Positions 15,592 through 25,238 of a stretch of DNA of 64,000 nt are shown one piece after another. The stretch is from Pseudomonas sp. MF4836 (GTDB taxonomy: Bacteria; Pseudomonadota; Gammaproteobacteria; Pseudomonadales; Pseudomonadaceae). Below the pieces are notes generated by a model, which worked only from the letters and a program-made list of their open reading frames with translations, was not told the origin of the DNA and did not search any database. Numbering within the stretch: the first letter of the stretch is position 1; the number at the start of each line of letters is the position of its first letter. The position numbers and the translations under genes are program-made. The stretch spans positions 62,001-126,000 of the forward strand of contig NZ_MVOL01000012.1 of NCBI RefSeq assembly GCF_002018875.1. The letters run 5' to 3'.

Positions 15592-16556
15592 GCAAGGTGC
15601 GCCTGGACCCGGCCGCCGAACAAGCCATTGACTGGATGGTGCGCCTGCGCGCCGGCACCGCCGACAGTCGGCTGCAGGAGCGCTTCACCCTGTGGCTGAA
15701 CGCCGACCCGAGCCATGCCCTGGCCTGGGAACGCTTGCAGCAGCGGCTCGGCGGCGCCTATCAGACGGTGCGCAGCCTGGATCGGCGCCTGCCGGGCCAG
15801 GCCGGTGAGGCGCGCCAGGTCCTGCTCCAGCCCCAGGGTTCACGACGCGACGTGCTGCGCGCAATGGCCGGCCTGGGGCTGCTCGGGGGTGGCCTGTGGC
15901 TGGGGGCTCGCAGCCCGCTGGGCGACTCATTGCTGGCCGATTTGCACGCCGGCCGCGGCCAGCGCCAGGACTTCACCCTGGCCGACGGCAGCCGCCTGAG
16001 CCTGAATGCCGACAGTGCCGTGGACCTGCGCTTCGACGCCCGGCAACGGCTGGTGATCCTGCGCCATGGCGAACTGGTGATCCAGGTCGCGCCCGACCCG
16101 CAACGGCCCCTGCGGGTACGCACCGCCCAAGGCGAAGTGCAGGCCCTGGGCACACGTTTTCTGGTCAACCAGGAAGCCGCCGCCAGCCGCGTGGTGGTGC
16201 TTGAGCACTCGGTGCGTGTGCAGCTGTTCGGTGGCGCCGAACGCACGCTGCAACAAGGCCAGGCGGCCCTGCTCTACCCGGACCGCATCGCTCCCCTGAA
16301 CGACGACCAGCGCTACCGCGCCGACTGGCTCAGCGGTCGGCTCAACGTGCTGGATGACTCCCTGGACCACGTGGTGGAGGCCTTGCGTCCCTACAGCCGA
16401 GGGTTTGTCCGGGTCGCCCCCGAGGTGCGCAACCTGCGGGTGCAAGGGGTATTCCCGCTCAACGATCCGGATCGGGCGCTGTTGGCCATGACCGAGACCC
16501 TGCCGATCCGGGTCGATCACTACGGTCCGTGGCTGACCCTGATTCGCGGTAAGTGA
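15588..16556 (+). CDS. FecR-type anti-sigma/sigma regulator, trio 1
   Basis: The 322-residue inner-membrane protein has an N-terminal DUF4880 anti-sigma domain (AEQAIDWMVRLRAG, HALAWERLQQR) facing the cytoplasm. A twin-arginine pair (RRDVLRAMAGLG, residues 86-97) leads into one membrane helix at about 89-106. The periplasmic FecR domain follows (DFTLADGSRLSLNADSAV, then RVRTAQGEVQALGTRF) and ends in an STN-like region. It relays the receptor signal to the sigma factor. The start overlaps the sigma stop by four bases. Which receptor it reads is inferred from the adjacent gene. Confidence 0.92.
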   Translation: MSKVRLDPAAEQAIDWMVRLRAGTADSRLQERFTLWLNADPSHALAWERLQQRLGGAYQTVRSLDRRLPGQAGEARQVLLQPQGSRRDVLRAMAGLGLLGGGLWLGARSPLGDSLLADLHAGRGQRQDFTLADGSRLSLNADSAVDLRFDARQRLVILRHGELVIQVAPDPQRPLRVRTAQGEVQALGTRFLVNQEAAASRVVVLEHSVRVQLFGGAERTLQQGQAALLYPDRIAPLNDDQRYRADWLSGRLNVLDDSLDHVVEALRPYSRGFVRVAPEVRNLRVQGVFPLNDPDRALLAMTETLPIRVDHYGPWLTLIRGK

Positions 16557-16654
16557 CGCGGCAACTATTTTTTGAAAATCTTTCTTATTTGTGTCTGGTT
16601 TTCATTTCTCGTCCCACCTATCTCCTGACGAGTTCAAACAATCAGGAGAATGCC

Positions 16655-19102
16655 GTGCTCAACCCTTGGCCTAAAGCCCTTTGCGTCGCCGTTGCCCTGG
16701 CGACCCTGGCCAGCCCTGCCCTGGCGCAGGAACAACGCTTGCCGTTCAACCTGCCGGCCGGCCCGCTGGCGGCCACGCTGAATGCCATCGCCAGCCAGAG
16801 CGGGCGCATTGTGTCCCTGGAACCGGCGCTGGTGCAGGACAAGCAGGCCTCGGCCGTGATCGGCCAGATGAGCCCCGACCAGGCCATGCACACCGCACTG
16901 ACGGGCACTGGGCTGCAGCTACGGGTGACCGAACAGGGCAACTTCAGTGTCGAACCGGCTGCCGACAGCGCTACCAGCCTGCAACTGGGGGCGACCCACA
17001 TCGTCGAACACAGCGTGGACGACCCCAGCATCACCGAAGGCTCGGGTTCCTATGCGGCCAAGGCCGTGACCATCGGCAAGGGCAGCCACAGCCTCAAGGA
17101 AATCCCGCAGTCGATCAGCGTCATGACCCGCAAGCAAATGGATGACCAGGGCCTGACCGACCTCAAGGACGCAGCCAACCAGACCACCGGCCTGGTGGGC
17201 GTGCAGGGCATCGGCAAGGGCATGATCCTGACCTCCCGCGGCTTCCAGATCGATGACTGGCAATACGACGGCGTGCCGATCCCGCGCAATATCTACGCCC
17301 TGGGCAACTGGGCGACCCAGGACCTGATTTTCTTCGACCGCATGGAAGTCCTGCGCGGCGCCTCGGGCCTGCTGCAAGGCACTGGCAGCCCAGGCGGCGC
17401 GATCAACCTGGTGCGCAAGCGCGGCCAGGCCAAGCCCACCGTGACCCTCACCGGCAAGGCCGGCTCCTGGGACCACTACGGCCTGCAACTGGACGCCGGC
17501 GGCCCGTTGAACGACAGCGGCACCGTACGCGGCCGCATGGTGGCCGATGAAGACCAGAGCCATTCGTTTATCGACTACGAGTGGAGCAAGACCCACTCGC
17601 TGTACGGCTCGCTGGACTTCGACCTGAGCGACGCCACCACCCTGGGCCTGGCCGTCAGCCGCACCGAGGCCGAGTCTCGGCCCATGGTGCGTGGCCTGCC
17701 GCGCTTTACCGACGGCAGCCCGTTGAACCTGCCGCGTTCCACCTACAGCGGCGCCACCTGGAACCATTCGCAGATCAATGTCACCACGCTGCAGGCCGAT
17801 ATCGAGCATCACTTCAACGACGACTGGGCCCTCAAGGTCGGCGCCGTGCGCATGAGCGAAGACAATGAATCGACCCACCAGCGAGTGCAATCCACGGCTC
17901 AAGGACTCAAGGCGGACGGCACCGGCATGACCTATGCCGACTGGTACACCGATTTCAACCACGAGAAGTTTGGCCTCGACATGAACCTCACCGGTCGCTT
18001 CGAAGCCTTGTCCATGGCCCAGGAAATCACCCTGGGCGGCAACTACTCCAAGCTGACTACCGACGACCGTTACGCCAGGACCTTCAACAACAGCAGCGAT
18101 AGTGTCTTCGACATCGACCACCACCGCCCCGCAGTCAGTTTCGGCGGGCTGCTGGAAACCGCAGGCGGCCGCGCCACTTACGCCGAGTACGAAGTCCGGC
18201 AGAAAGGTCTGTACGGCAGCTGGCGGGTCAAGCCCATCGATCGCCTGACGCTGGTCCTGGGGTCGCGGGTCAGCTGGTTTGACTACTCCTACAAAGACGC
18301 CAACGAGCAGGCCATCACCCACGCCTACACCGTCAACGAACCGAGCACCATGACCGAAACCGGCGAGGTCACCCCCTACGCCGGCGTGGTCTACGACCTG
18401 AGCCAGGAATGGGCGGTATACGCCAGCTACACCGACGTCTTCGAGCCACAGACCGCGCGTACCGCCAGCGGCACCGCACTCAAGCCGGTGATCGGCAGCA
18501 ACTATGAAGTCGGCCTCAAGGGTGAGCTGCTGGATGGCCGGGTCAACACCTCGGTGGCGCTGTTTCGCTACGACCAGGAAAACCGCGCCATCGAAGACCC
18601 CAACACCAATGGCGCCTGCGGCGGCGGCAACTGCTCCGTGGCGTCGGGCAAGGTCCGCAGCCAGGGGGTGGAAGCGGAGATCAGCGGCGAGGTGCTCGAT
18701 GGCCTGCAACTGTCCGCCGGCTACACCTACAACACCACCAAGTACCTCGCAGACCCGCAAAACAAAGGCAAGGTGTTCAGCCTCTGGACGCCCAAGCACA
18801 TGCTGCGGGTCTGGGGCGACTATCAGTTCAGCGGCGACTGGAGCCGGGTCAGCACCGGCCTGGGCTTTACCAGCCAGAGCCACACCCTGGGTTATGAACG
18901 CACCTTCGACGTGCCGGGCAGCACCCTTTGGAACGCCCGCCTGGCCTACCAGTTGAGCCCGGAAGTGGGCCTGGCGCTGAACGCCAACAACCTGTTCGAC
19001 AAGCACTACTACGTCCCCGGCTACAACCAGCTCAATGGCAGCAACAGCTTCGGCGACCCGCGCAATTTCATGCTCAGCGTGAAGTACACCCCGCAGTTCT
19101 AA
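16655..19102 (+). CDS. TonB-dependent siderophore receptor/transducer, trio 1
   Basis: The 815-residue outer-membrane receptor takes up a ferric siderophore using TonB energy. The GTG at 16655 follows AGGAG and gives a signal peptide ending SPALA. A signalling STN domain follows (LPFNLPAGPLAATLNAIA, ALTGTGLQLRV). The plug has the SIPQSISV-like segment (EIPQSISVMTRKQMDDQGL) and RGFQIDDWQYDG. The barrel ends in a terminal Phe (KYTPQF), as the BAM machinery requires. The STN domain and the adjacent fecI/fecR genes show that it also signals its occupancy. The siderophore is not identifiable from sequence alone. Confidence 0.92.
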   Translation: MLNPWPKALCVAVALATLASPALAQEQRLPFNLPAGPLAATLNAIASQSGRIVSLEPALVQDKQASAVIGQMSPDQAMHTALTGTGLQLRVTEQGNFSVEPAADSATSLQLGATHIVEHSVDDPSITEGSGSYAAKAVTIGKGSHSLKEIPQSISVMTRKQMDDQGLTDLKDAANQTTGLVGVQGIGKGMILTSRGFQIDDWQYDGVPIPRNIYALGNWATQDLIFFDRMEVLRGASGLLQGTGSPGGAINLVRKRGQAKPTVTLTGKAGSWDHYGLQLDAGGPLNDSGTVRGRMVADEDQSHSFIDYEWSKTHSLYGSLDFDLSDATTLGLAVSRTEAESRPMVRGLPRFTDGSPLNLPRSTYSGATWNHSQINVTTLQADIEHHFNDDWALKVGAVRMSEDNESTHQRVQSTAQGLKADGTGMTYADWYTDFNHEKFGLDMNLTGRFEALSMAQEITLGGNYSKLTTDDRYARTFNNSSDSVFDIDHHRPAVSFGGLLETAGGRATYAEYEVRQKGLYGSWRVKPIDRLTLVLGSRVSWFDYSYKDANEQAITHAYTVNEPSTMTETGEVTPYAGVVYDLSQEWAVYASYTDVFEPQTARTASGTALKPVIGSNYEVGLKGELLDGRVNTSVALFRYDQENRAIEDPNTNGACGGGNCSVASGKVRSQGVEAEISGEVLDGLQLSAGYTYNTTKYLADPQNKGKVFSLWTPKHMLRVWGDYQFSGDWSRVSTGLGFTSQSHTLGYERTFDVPGSTLWNARLAYQLSPEVGLALNANNLFDKHYYVPGYNQLNGSNSFGDPRNFMLSVKYTPQF

Positions 19103-19356
19103 GCATCTGTTCACGCTCTGACGGGCGAGGCTCAGCATTGTTGACGCCCCATGAGCCAAGCGCAGCAGCGCGTGAACAGGCTCCAGGCCCTCGCCCCCGG
19201 CCGGGGTAATGGCAGGCGTCGAGTTGCCCCGGTCCTGTGGTGCGCGCGTGATCTGAACACGCGAGCACCACTTCCCGTCGAAAGGATCGTGCCGACCCCG
19301 TAGACTTGCACGCCCTGATCGTCGCCGAGCGACGTCGCCACTGGCCTGGAGTGCCC

Positions 19357-19986
19357 ATGATTGACCCCGCCGAAACCCTGCTCGAACTCATCACCAGCCA
19401 TGGCCTGGAGTGCGCCACCGAGGACGAGTGGGTCCTGCCCTATGGCGAGCTGCCCGCGATCCGCGCCAGCTGGTATCCCCAGGAGACACTAGGGCGCCTG
19501 TCGATCGATGTGCTGGTTGAAGCCGGCGTGCTGATCAATGAAAGTTTTGCAGGCCTGGGCGAGGGCGAAAAAGGCCTGGCCGATGCCTGGGCCAACTTTA
19601 TGCGCAACTCGTTGCATGTGTTTCTGTCGGCCTTCTGGGACCAGACCGATGAAGAGCAGGTGCAACGTGCGGACATCACGGTCGCGGGCCAACCCCATCG
19701 GCTGTACCTGGGCAACATTGGCGTGCGGACCTCAGCCGGGGTCGACGTCTCGCCGCCCCCAATGCTGTTCGACCTGATCCAGCGCACCCTTGAACAGCAG
19801 ACCAGCGCCAGCCGGGTAACGGCGTGCCGGGTGCTCTATGTCAATGTGAAGGGCGAGCCGACGTACGAGGCGCTGCTCAACAACCAGCCGTGGCCCCAGG
19901 CCCTGGAGGCGCTGCAACAGGCGCAGTGGCCGGAAACCGAAGGCTTCTACAGCTTCCGCCATTTTGCGCTGTGCATTGCACAATGA
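19357..19986 (+). CDS. Conserved protein of unknown function (DUF6348-like)
   Basis: The 209-residue soluble protein shows the pattern ATEDEWVLPYGELPAIRASWYP followed by GRLSIDVLVEAGVLINESFAG, which I associate with DUF6348. Members are widespread, often occur as lone genes, and resemble immunity or adaptor proteins, but no function is established. The ATG at 19357 follows TGGAG; the longer frame adds 17 residues without a ribosome binding site. It stands between two signalling trios and is not obviously linked to either. A REP-like repeat follows it. Confidence 0.7.
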   Translation: MIDPAETLLELITSHGLECATEDEWVLPYGELPAIRASWYPQETLGRLSIDVLVEAGVLINESFAGLGEGEKGLADAWANFMRNSLHVFLSAFWDQTDEEQVQRADITVAGQPHRLYLGNIGVRTSAGVDVSPPPMLFDLIQRTLEQQTSASRVTACRVLYVNVKGEPTYEALLNNQPWPQALEALQQAQWPETEGFYSFRHFALCIAQ

Positions 19987-20000
19987 TCTGAGCCAGCACG

Positions 20001-20030
20001 GTAGCCGCTGCCGAGCAAGGCGAGGCTGCG
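20001..20030. repeat. REP-like element (GTAGCCGCTGCC type)
   Basis: GTAGCCGCTGCCG followed by a GAGGCTGCG end is the core of a repeat that, from memory, is scattered through fluorescent Pseudomonas genomes. A second, hairpin-forming copy occurs at 39414-39446. It lies 15 bases after the DUF6348-like gene. Confidence 0.6.
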
Positions 20031-20144
20031 CTGACCGTCCCCAGCGCAGCCCCTGCCCCTGATATGCCCCGACGCCCTCGGCGGACCAGCGTCCAGCCTG
20101 CGCCAGCCGCTACGCCGGTTCGCAGGCCCTGGGCGATTAAGCTG

Positions 20145-20166
20145 GTAATGATAGGGATTCTCATTA
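20145..20166. promoter_or_regulatory. Fur box before sigma gene 2
   Basis: TAATGATAGGGATTCTCATTAG resembles the Fur consensus GATAATGATAATCATTATC, with its TAATGA left half and TCATTA right half around a short spacer. It stands about 50 bases before the sigma start at 20218, as expected for iron repression. Confidence 0.72.
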
Positions 20167-20217
20167 GAATACCGCCGGTCATGCAGATGACGCATCAGGT
20201 CATGGGGGCAGAGGGTC

Positions 20218-20751
20218 ATGGACACCGGGGACAATCAGCAAGAACTCAGCGTGCTGTTTATCGATCAGCGCGGGGCGTTGATTCGCATGCTGTCGCGGGT
20301 GGTCGGCTGCGCCAGCCTGGCCGAGGACCTGGCCCAGGAAACCTACCTCAAGGTGGCCAAGGCCCTGGGCACCCGGCCCATCGAACACTTGCGGCCGTTT
20401 CTGTACCAGACCGCCCAGTACCTGGCGTTCGACCACCTGCGCAACCAGCGCAGCAAGCGCCGCTTCGAATGCTCCTACAGCGATGAAGATCGGGTTGCCG
20501 AAGTTCCCACCACGGCTCCGGGCCCGGAAAGCCACGCCCAGGGCCAGCAGCAATTACAGCGTTTCCAGCAGGTGCTCGGGACCCTGCCCAAACGCCAGCA
20601 ACAAATCCTCGTTTTGCATAAACTCCAGGGCCTGGCGCAAAGCGAGATTGCCCAGCGCCTGCAGGTTTCCCTGAGCACCGTGGAAAAAGACCTGCGCCAC
20701 GCCCTTGAGGCCTGCCTCAAAGCCACCGACCTGCAGAGCCCCCATGACTGA
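20218..20751 (+). CDS. FecI-type ECF sigma factor, trio 2
   Basis: The 177-residue sigma factor has region 2 (SLAEDLAQETYLKVAKAL, RPFLYQTAQYLAFDHLRNQR) and region 4 (LPKRQQQILVLHKLQGLAQSEIAQRLQVS). These are typical of iron-starvation factors that drive a neighbouring receptor gene. The ATG at 20218 follows AGAGG. A Fur box lies about 50 bases upstream. Its last codons overlap the fecR start by eight bases, so sigma and anti-sigma are cotranslated. Confidence 0.92.
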   Translation: MDTGDNQQELSVLFIDQRGALIRMLSRVVGCASLAEDLAQETYLKVAKALGTRPIEHLRPFLYQTAQYLAFDHLRNQRSKRRFECSYSDEDRVAEVPTTAPGPESHAQGQQQLQRFQQVLGTLPKRQQQILVLHKLQGLAQSEIAQRLQVSLSTVEKDLRHALEACLKATDLQSPHD

Positions 20752-21706
20752 ACAGCGCCCCCATGCCCCGCCCAGCGCAGCGCTGCGAGCACAGGCCAGC
20801 CACTGGTTCAGCCAACGCGAGGCCATGGCCCACAACCCGCTGCTGCGTCAACGCTTCGAACAGTGGCACGCAGCCGACCCGCAACATGCCGCGGCCTATG
20901 CCGAGCTGCAAGCCCTGTGGAATGCCAGCGCGTTCGAGCAGGCCCTGCAACACCTGGCCCTCGACCTGGAACTGCCTCCGGCCCGCCCCCGGGTGCGCCA
21001 CCACCGCCGTTGGCTGGCCAGCGCAGCGGCGCTGGTGTTGATGCTGGGCGCCGGCTGGATGGCCGATGTGCCCTTGCGCTTGCAAGCCGATCACCTGACC
21101 GCCGTGGCCCAGGTGCAGCGCCTGGAGCTGGCCGACGGCTCCCATGTCGTGCTCGGGGGCGACAGCGCCATCAGCAGCGAGATCAACGACAGACAGCGCC
21201 ACATCCGCCTGTTGCGCGGCGAGTTGTACGTCGAAGCCTTCCACGACACCACGCGCCCGCTGACCATCGAGGCCGGCGAATCCACAGTGACCGTGGTCGG
21301 CACCCAGTTCAGCGTCAGTCGGCGTGAACAAGGGGTGACGGTGGCGGTGCGTGAAGGCCGGGTGCGCTTTGCCAACCACGGCGGCCAGCAGGCGCTGTTG
21401 CAGGCCGGCAACTGGCAGCAACTCAGGGACGGGCAGCTGCAAGCCTTGAACCTTGAGGGCGGCGAACGGCAGATGGCCTGGGTCAATGGCCGCCTGTCCT
21501 TCCAGGACCGGCCCCTGGCCGAGGTGCTGGGGGAGCTGCGGCACTATTACCCGGCGCCGATCCTGGTGCTCGACGACCGCGTGGCCCAGAGCCGGGTCAG
21601 CGGCAATTACCAGCTGGACGACCCGCTGGCGGTCGCCCAGGCCTTGAGCAAGGTGGCCTCGGCTCAACTCACCCGCCTGCCGGGTGGGATCCTGGTGATC
21701 CGCTGA
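20744..21706 (+). CDS. FecR-type anti-sigma regulator, trio 2
   Basis: The 320-residue protein has a DUF4880 domain (ASHWFSQREAMAHNPLLRQRFEQWH), an Arg-rich stretch with twin arginines (HHRRW), one membrane helix (LASAAALVLMLGAGWMA) and a periplasmic FecR domain (LELADGSHVVLGGDSAI, TVTVVGTQFSV). Its C-terminal part ends in a secretin-like segment (SRVSGNYQLDDPLAVAQALS) that may contact the receptor's signalling domain. The start at 20744 overlaps the sigma gene. It would hold sigma 2 inactive until the neighbouring receptor is occupied. Confidence 0.92.
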   Translation: MTEQRPHAPPSAALRAQASHWFSQREAMAHNPLLRQRFEQWHAADPQHAAAYAELQALWNASAFEQALQHLALDLELPPARPRVRHHRRWLASAAALVLMLGAGWMADVPLRLQADHLTAVAQVQRLELADGSHVVLGGDSAISSEINDRQRHIRLLRGELYVEAFHDTTRPLTIEAGESTVTVVGTQFSVSRREQGVTVAVREGRVRFANHGGQQALLQAGNWQQLRDGQLQALNLEGGERQMAWVNGRLSFQDRPLAEVLGELRHYYPAPILVLDDRVAQSRVSGNYQLDDPLAVAQALSKVASAQLTRLPGGILVIR

Positions 21707-21779
21707 AAAAGCCGGCCGTGAAATTCCTGAAAAAAGTTTTACGGCTTTGGTGATGCCAACCCGTCAAGGAGTTTGCTTT

Positions 21780-21800
21780 TGCAAATAATTCTTATTAGCA
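21780..21800. promoter_or_regulatory. Fur-box-like site before receptor gene 2
   Basis: TGCAAATAATTCTTATTAGCA resembles GCAAATGATTCTCATTTGC, with 14 or more shared positions by eye. It lies just before the receptor start at 21811, so this receptor may be under direct iron control in addition to sigma control. Confidence 0.5.
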
Positions 21801-21810
21801 CGGTGTCCGC

Positions 21811-24252
21811 ATGCACTTCCCAACACTCAAGCCCAGCTACGCCACCTCCACTTTGGCCCTGGCCATCTGCCTGGCCTGCGCCCAGGCTGCGGCCGTCGAG
21901 CCGGCGACCGCCACATCGGACGATCAGGTGCTCAGCACCCATGCCTTCGCCATTGCCCGCCAGCCGCTGGCCAATGCCCTCGACCAGTTGAGCGAGCAGA
22001 GCGGGCTGCAGATTGCCTATGCGTCAGGCATGGCCCAGGGCATCGAGTCGCCGGGGGTCAATGGCCGCATGAGCACCCAGCAGGCCCTGCAAGAACTGCT
22101 GGCCGGCAGCCGCCTGGGCTTTGAGCGCAATGGCCCGAATGCGGTGCTGCTGACCCCCCTGCCCGAAGGCAGCGGCAGCCTGGAACTGGGCGCCACCAAT
22201 ATCGTCAGCAACCAGCTGGGCACCGTCACCGAGGGCAGCGGCTCCTACACCCCCGGCACCATCGCCACCGCCACCCGGCTGGTGCTCACGCCCCGGCAAA
22301 CCCCGCAGTCGATCACCGTGATCACCCGTCAGCACATGGACGACTTCGGCCTCAACAACGTCGACGACGTGATGCGCCACACCCCGGGCATCACCGTCTC
22401 GGCCTTCGACAGCGACCGCACCAACTACTACGCCCGCGGTTTCTCGATCAACAATTTCCAGTACGACGGGATTCCTTCCACCGTGCGCAACGTGGCCTAC
22501 TCGGCGGGCAACACCCTGAGCGACATGGCGATCTACGACCGGGTCGAGGTGCTCAAGGGCGCCACCGGCCTGCTCAGCGGCGCAGGCTCCCTGGGCGCCA
22601 CCATCAACCTGGTGCGCAAGAAGCCCAGTGCCGACTTCCAGGGCCACGCCACCCTGGGCATGGGCTCCTGGGACAACTACCGCAGCGAGCTGGACCTGGG
22701 CGGCCCCCTGACCGAAACCGGCAATGTCCGCGGGCGTGCCGTGGCGGCCTATCAGGACAAGAACTCGTTCATGGACCACTACTCGCGCAACAGCTCGGTG
22801 TACTACGGCATCCTTGAATTCGACCTCTCGCCCGACACCCTGCTGACCGTCGGCGGCGACTACCAGGACACCAACCCCAAGGGCTCAAGCTGGTCCGGCA
22901 GCTTCCCGCTGATCAACTCCAGCGGCGGCCACAACGAAGTCTCGCGCTCGTTCAACAACGCCACCGACTGGAGCCGCTGGGAGCAATACACTCGCACCGC
23001 CTTCGCCACCCTGGAGCACGACCTGGGCGATGGCTGGATCACCAAGCTGCAACTGGACCACAAGATCAACGGCTACCACGCGGTGCTCGGCTCGATCCAG
23101 GGCGACCTGCCCAATGCCGACGGCACGGCCAAGATCACCCCGGGCAAATACATCGGCGAAACCATCAGCGACTCCGGCGACCTGTATGTCAGCGGCCCGT
23201 TCACCCTGTTCGGGCGCGAACACGAACTGGTGCTCGGCGGCTCCATCGGCACCTCGCACTGGACCGGCAAGAGCTACTGGGACGTCACCTACCAAAACGG
23301 CAACGTGGTGGATTTCAACCACTGGAACGGCAAACTTGCGGAGCCGGACTGGGGCCCGCTGCAATACCGCATCGACGAAGTGGTGCGCCAGACCGGGGCC
23401 TACATGAGCACCCGGCTCAACCTCAGCGACGACCTGAAACTGCTGCTGGGCGGGCGCGTGGTCAATTACCACCTGACCGGCCTGACCCCGTCCTACCGCG
23501 AGTCGGGGCGCTTCGTGCCTTACGTCGGTGCGGTCTATGACCTCAACGACACCTATTCGCTGTATGCCAGCTACACCGACATCTTCATGCCCCAGGAAAG
23601 CTGGAACAAAGACCGCGACGACAAGATCCTCGAACCCGACGAAGGTCAGAACTACGAACTGGGCCTCAAGGGCGAGTATTTCGAAGGCCGCCTCAACACC
23701 AGCCTGGCCTATTTCGAGATCCACGAAACCAACCGCGCGATGCCCGACGACGACTACAACAACCTGCGGCCCCAGCCGACCAACTACGCGTTCAAGGGCA
23801 CCAAGGCCACGACCAAGGGCTATGAGCTGGAGCTTTCCGGCGAACTGACCCCGAACTGGCAGGTCCAGGCCGGCTACACCCACAAGGTCGTGCGCGACGA
23901 GAACGACGCCAAGATTTCCACCTTCGAACCAGAAGACCAGGTCAGCCTCTACACCAGCTACAAATTGCGCGGCCGCCTGGACGGCTTGACCGTGGGCGGT
24001 GGCGTGCGCTGGCAGAGCGTGGGCTGGCAGCCGATCTACAACGCGCCACTGGGCAAGTACGAAGATGTGTCCCAGGACGCCTACTGGCTGGTGGACCTGA
24101 TGACCCGCTACCAGATCAGCAAAAACCTCTCGGCGACCCTCAACGTCAACAACATCTTCGACAAGTCGTACTACACCAACATCGGCTTCTATAACTCCGC
24201 CGCCTACGGCGAGCCGCGCAATTTCATGCTCAGCACCCGCTGGGACTTCTGA
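21811..24252 (+). CDS. TonB-dependent siderophore receptor/transducer, trio 2
   Basis: The 813-residue outer-membrane receptor has a signal peptide (residues 1-28, ending AQAAA) and an STN signalling domain (FAIARQPLANALDQLSEQSG, LAGSRLGFERNG). The plug has QTPQSITVITRQHMDDFGL and YYARGFSINNFQYDG. The 22-strand-type barrel has a terminal Phe (TRWDF). It should import a ferric siderophore and report binding to the adjacent FecR. Its plug and STN segments are distinctly diverged from receptor 1, so a different siderophore is likely. Identity is not determinable here. Confidence 0.92.
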   Translation: MHFPTLKPSYATSTLALAICLACAQAAAVEPATATSDDQVLSTHAFAIARQPLANALDQLSEQSGLQIAYASGMAQGIESPGVNGRMSTQQALQELLAGSRLGFERNGPNAVLLTPLPEGSGSLELGATNIVSNQLGTVTEGSGSYTPGTIATATRLVLTPRQTPQSITVITRQHMDDFGLNNVDDVMRHTPGITVSAFDSDRTNYYARGFSINNFQYDGIPSTVRNVAYSAGNTLSDMAIYDRVEVLKGATGLLSGAGSLGATINLVRKKPSADFQGHATLGMGSWDNYRSELDLGGPLTETGNVRGRAVAAYQDKNSFMDHYSRNSSVYYGILEFDLSPDTLLTVGGDYQDTNPKGSSWSGSFPLINSSGGHNEVSRSFNNATDWSRWEQYTRTAFATLEHDLGDGWITKLQLDHKINGYHAVLGSIQGDLPNADGTAKITPGKYIGETISDSGDLYVSGPFTLFGREHELVLGGSIGTSHWTGKSYWDVTYQNGNVVDFNHWNGKLAEPDWGPLQYRIDEVVRQTGAYMSTRLNLSDDLKLLLGGRVVNYHLTGLTPSYRESGRFVPYVGAVYDLNDTYSLYASYTDIFMPQESWNKDRDDKILEPDEGQNYELGLKGEYFEGRLNTSLAYFEIHETNRAMPDDDYNNLRPQPTNYAFKGTKATTKGYELELSGELTPNWQVQAGYTHKVVRDENDAKISTFEPEDQVSLYTSYKLRGRLDGLTVGGGVRWQSVGWQPIYNAPLGKYEDVSQDAYWLVDLMTRYQISKNLSATLNVNNIFDKSYYTNIGFYNSAAYGEPRNFMLSTRWDF

Positions 24253-24267
24253 AGGCCCGGCTCGCCC

Positions 24268-24786
24268 TCAGCGACTCCACGCCTGCCGCTGCAAACGGTA
24301 CAGCCGCACCGGCCGGGCGTGGAACTCCAGCGCCTCGAACTCGCTGAAACCGACCTTCTCGGCCACCCGCTGCGAGGCGCCGTGGGCCGGCTCGATAATC
24401 GCCACCAAGGACTCGACCTGCCCGGCGGCAAACACGTGATCGATCACGCCCCGCGCCGCCTCGGACGCCAGCCCCCGGTTCCAGTAGCGGGTGGCCAGGC
24501 GATAACCCAGCCCGGCCTCCTCGACCCCGGCCACGGTTTCCGGGGCCACTCCGCAAAATCCCACCAACTCGGTGCTTGCCTTGTCTTCCAGGGCCCAGGG
24601 GCCCATGCCATGGCTCGCATAACACCCCAGGCACCAATCGATAAACTGCGCCGTGGCCTGCTCATCGCACACGCCACGGATCGAATACTGCATCACCTGC
24701 GGGTCACTCAGAATCGCGGTCAATGCCGGCAGGTCATGGTGCGACAGCGAGCGGACGATCAATCTCGGGGTTTCAAAAACAGGCAC
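24268..24786 (-). CDS. GNAT family acetyltransferase, RimJ/RimL-like
   Basis: The 172-residue protein starts with ETPRLIVRSLSHHDLPAL, typical of the RimJ/RimL subgroup that acetylates protein N-termini or small amines. The acetyl-CoA region is GYRLATRYWNRGLASEAARG, and GASQRVAEKVGF is the C-terminal motif. The GTG at 24786 is used because AAGGAG stands seven bases before it; an ATG at 24822 adds 12 residues. It converges on receptor gene 2. The substrate is unknown. Confidence 0.85.
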   Translation of the reverse strand: MPVFETPRLIVRSLSHHDLPALTAILSDPQVMQYSIRGVCDEQATAQFIDWCLGCYASHGMGPWALEDKASTELVGFCGVAPETVAGVEEAGLGYRLATRYWNRGLASEAARGVIDHVFAAGQVESLVAIIEPAHGASQRVAEKVGFSEFEALEFHARPVRLYRLQRQAWSR

Positions 24787-24904
24787 AGTGGGCTCCTTGT
24801 GCACCAGGTCGGTGGGGGGCAAAGACTAGCAACTTCAGGCTGCATTGGCCGACCCCGGCGTTGCACAAACAGCCAGGCCCGTCGGTATCCGGCGCCCGGC
24901 CCGC

Positions 24905-25201
24905 TCAGTGCCAGTCGCGCAGGCAATGCATGCATTGCCGGGCGCGCCAGGTTCGCAACGGCCCGGCGCAAAATGCGCAGAAGGCGACTTTGACCCGGCA
25001 GGTGGGCTGCATGCGATGGTCGTAGTACTGGGTCAGGGTCGGCAAATCCACCCCTTCCCATTCGATAATCTTGGCCAGCACCGCGTCCCGGCCCTGGTCC
25101 AGAAAAGCGCCGATGGCGGAAAACGTCTGCACCGAAGGGCAGTAAGCGGTGATCTGCTGGCCGCAGCGATCGCAGGTACGCTGGCCGTAATCGCGGGTCA
25201 T
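24905..25201 (-). CDS. Small eight-cysteine, probable zinc-binding protein
   Basis: The 98-residue protein has cysteines at 10, 13, 21, 68, 75, 78, 90 and 93. They include the pairs CDRC, CAFC and CMHC, a pattern suited to binding two zinc ions. The middle (AIGAFLDQGRDAVLAKIIEWEGVDLPTL) is helical. I do not recognise the family. The ATG at 25201 follows AAGGCGGG. It lies on the same strand as the membrane-anchored Asp-box protein, 37 bases downstream of it, and is possibly cotranscribed. The role could be nucleic-acid or protein binding. Confidence 0.72.
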   Translation of the reverse strand: MTRDYGQRTCDRCGQQITAYCPSVQTFSAIGAFLDQGRDAVLAKIIEWEGVDLPTLTQYYDHRMQPTCRVKVAFCAFCAGPLRTWRARQCMHCLRDWH

Positions 25202-25238
25202 CCCGCCTTGTCCGACGCCTGGTAACACCGCCTCGCCC

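Noticed and set aside
16919..19159. 746-codon minus-strand frame opposite receptor 1
   Set aside because: It is a GC-rich shadow of the TonB receptor, with Val/Gly/Ala-heavy composition and no domain resemblance.
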